From the NCBI GenBank assembly GCA_018399915.1, contig JAGYNW010000157.1, positions 1 through 5,296 on the forward strand: 5,296 bases of DNA, in the 5' to 3' direction. The position numbers were made by a program, and so were the translations under genes. Positions 5,122 through 5,296 of the stretch are shown here, piece by piece. Numbering within the stretch: the stretch's first letter is position 1; each line of letters begins with the position of its first letter. The stretch is from Candidatus Omnitrophota bacterium (GTDB taxonomy: Bacteria > Omnitrophota > Gorgyraeia > Zapsychrales > Zapsychraceae). Under the pieces are notes generated by a model, which did no database searches, was not told the origin of the DNA, and worked only from the letters and a program-made list of their open reading frames with translations.

Positions 5122-5296
5122 ATGAGTTTAGTCGATAAAATCGCTTTGATCGCCGGCATCATTTTGCCTTTGTTTAATATTCCGTTGATCATCAAGATCA
5201 TAAAACGAAAATCTTCCAGGGATATTAGCCTCGTTTGGGCCTTAGGCGTATGGACCTGCATTATTTTGATGGCCCCGTCAGGATTTAAATCGGAGG
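5122..5296 (+). CDS. PQ-loop / SemiSWEET-like small membrane transporter (5' part, cut by window end)
   Basis: The frame starts at an ATG with a strong AAAGGAGG (5111-5118) three bases upstream and stays open for 58 codons to the window edge. It begins with a hydrophobic segment (about residues 6-26), then IPLIIKIIKRKSSRDIS (20-36), then a second hydrophobic segment (about 37-52). This matches the first helix, loop and second helix of SemiSWEET/PQ-loop proteins, whose motif is usually PQ-x-x-K/R...K-(S/T)-x-x-x-IS. Here the Pro is kept (Pro21) and the Gln is Leu22. Family members have about 85-95 residues and three helices and dimerise to form a sugar carrier. The third helix should lie just beyond the window. 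The position right after a sugar-kinase gene suggests uptake of that kinase's substrate; other PQ-loop proteins have different or unknown cargo. Confidence 0.78.
   Translation, partial: MSLVDKIALIAGIILPLFNIPLIIKIIKRKSSRDISLVWALGVWTCIILMAPSGFKSE

Overview
The window looks like ordinary chromosomal sequence from an AT-leaning, probably anaerobic or microaerophilic Gram-negative-type bacterium. I see no mobile element, CRISPR array, rRNA or tRNA. A rubredoxin of the short-loop kind, a glutathione-dependent hydroquinone reductase, a NrnA-type phosphoesterase with an unusual metal motif, and a 'GxVALD / DTMN-W / NDGEAR' PfkB kinase next to a PQ-loop protein would suit an uncultivated lineage such as Omnitrophota or a relative. 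That placement is a guess from gene style, not a measurement.

Layout. Bases 1-54 hold the tail of an unidentified upstream gene. A plus-strand gene (84 or 90 to 548) encodes a ureidoglycolate-lyase-like cupin. It converges on a minus-strand yjbQ/UPF0047 gene (572-991). A divergent promoter region (992-1110), centred on the palindrome ATTATAAT, separates yjbQ from a plus-strand ZIP-family metal transporter of the ZupT type (1111-1884). A 151-base AT-rich spacer with dyads and a direct repeat precedes a 47-residue rubredoxin (2036-2179). One lysine codon after its stop, and in the same reading frame, comes a glutathionyl-hydroquinone reductase (2183-3124). A short gap with a weak hairpin leads to a second tight cluster: a NrnA-like DHH/DHHA1 phosphoesterase (3195-4190, GTG start), a PfkB-family kinase (4210-5112) and a PQ-loop/SemiSWEET-like membrane protein (from 5122, cut by the window end).

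How the genes may work together. Rubredoxin and the hydroquinone reductase form a likely two-gene redox transcription unit. The kinase and the PQ-loop protein make a natural pair of small-sugar permease and sugar kinase; their coupling to an oligoribonucleotide/pAp phosphoesterase is conserved-looking but unexplained. The most unusual points are the in-frame rubredoxin-stop-reductase arrangement, the Asp-to-Glu change in the fourth metal motif of the NrnA-like protein, and the loss of the Gln of the PQ motif in the last gene. I did not find a clearly new multi-gene system; these are variations on known families.
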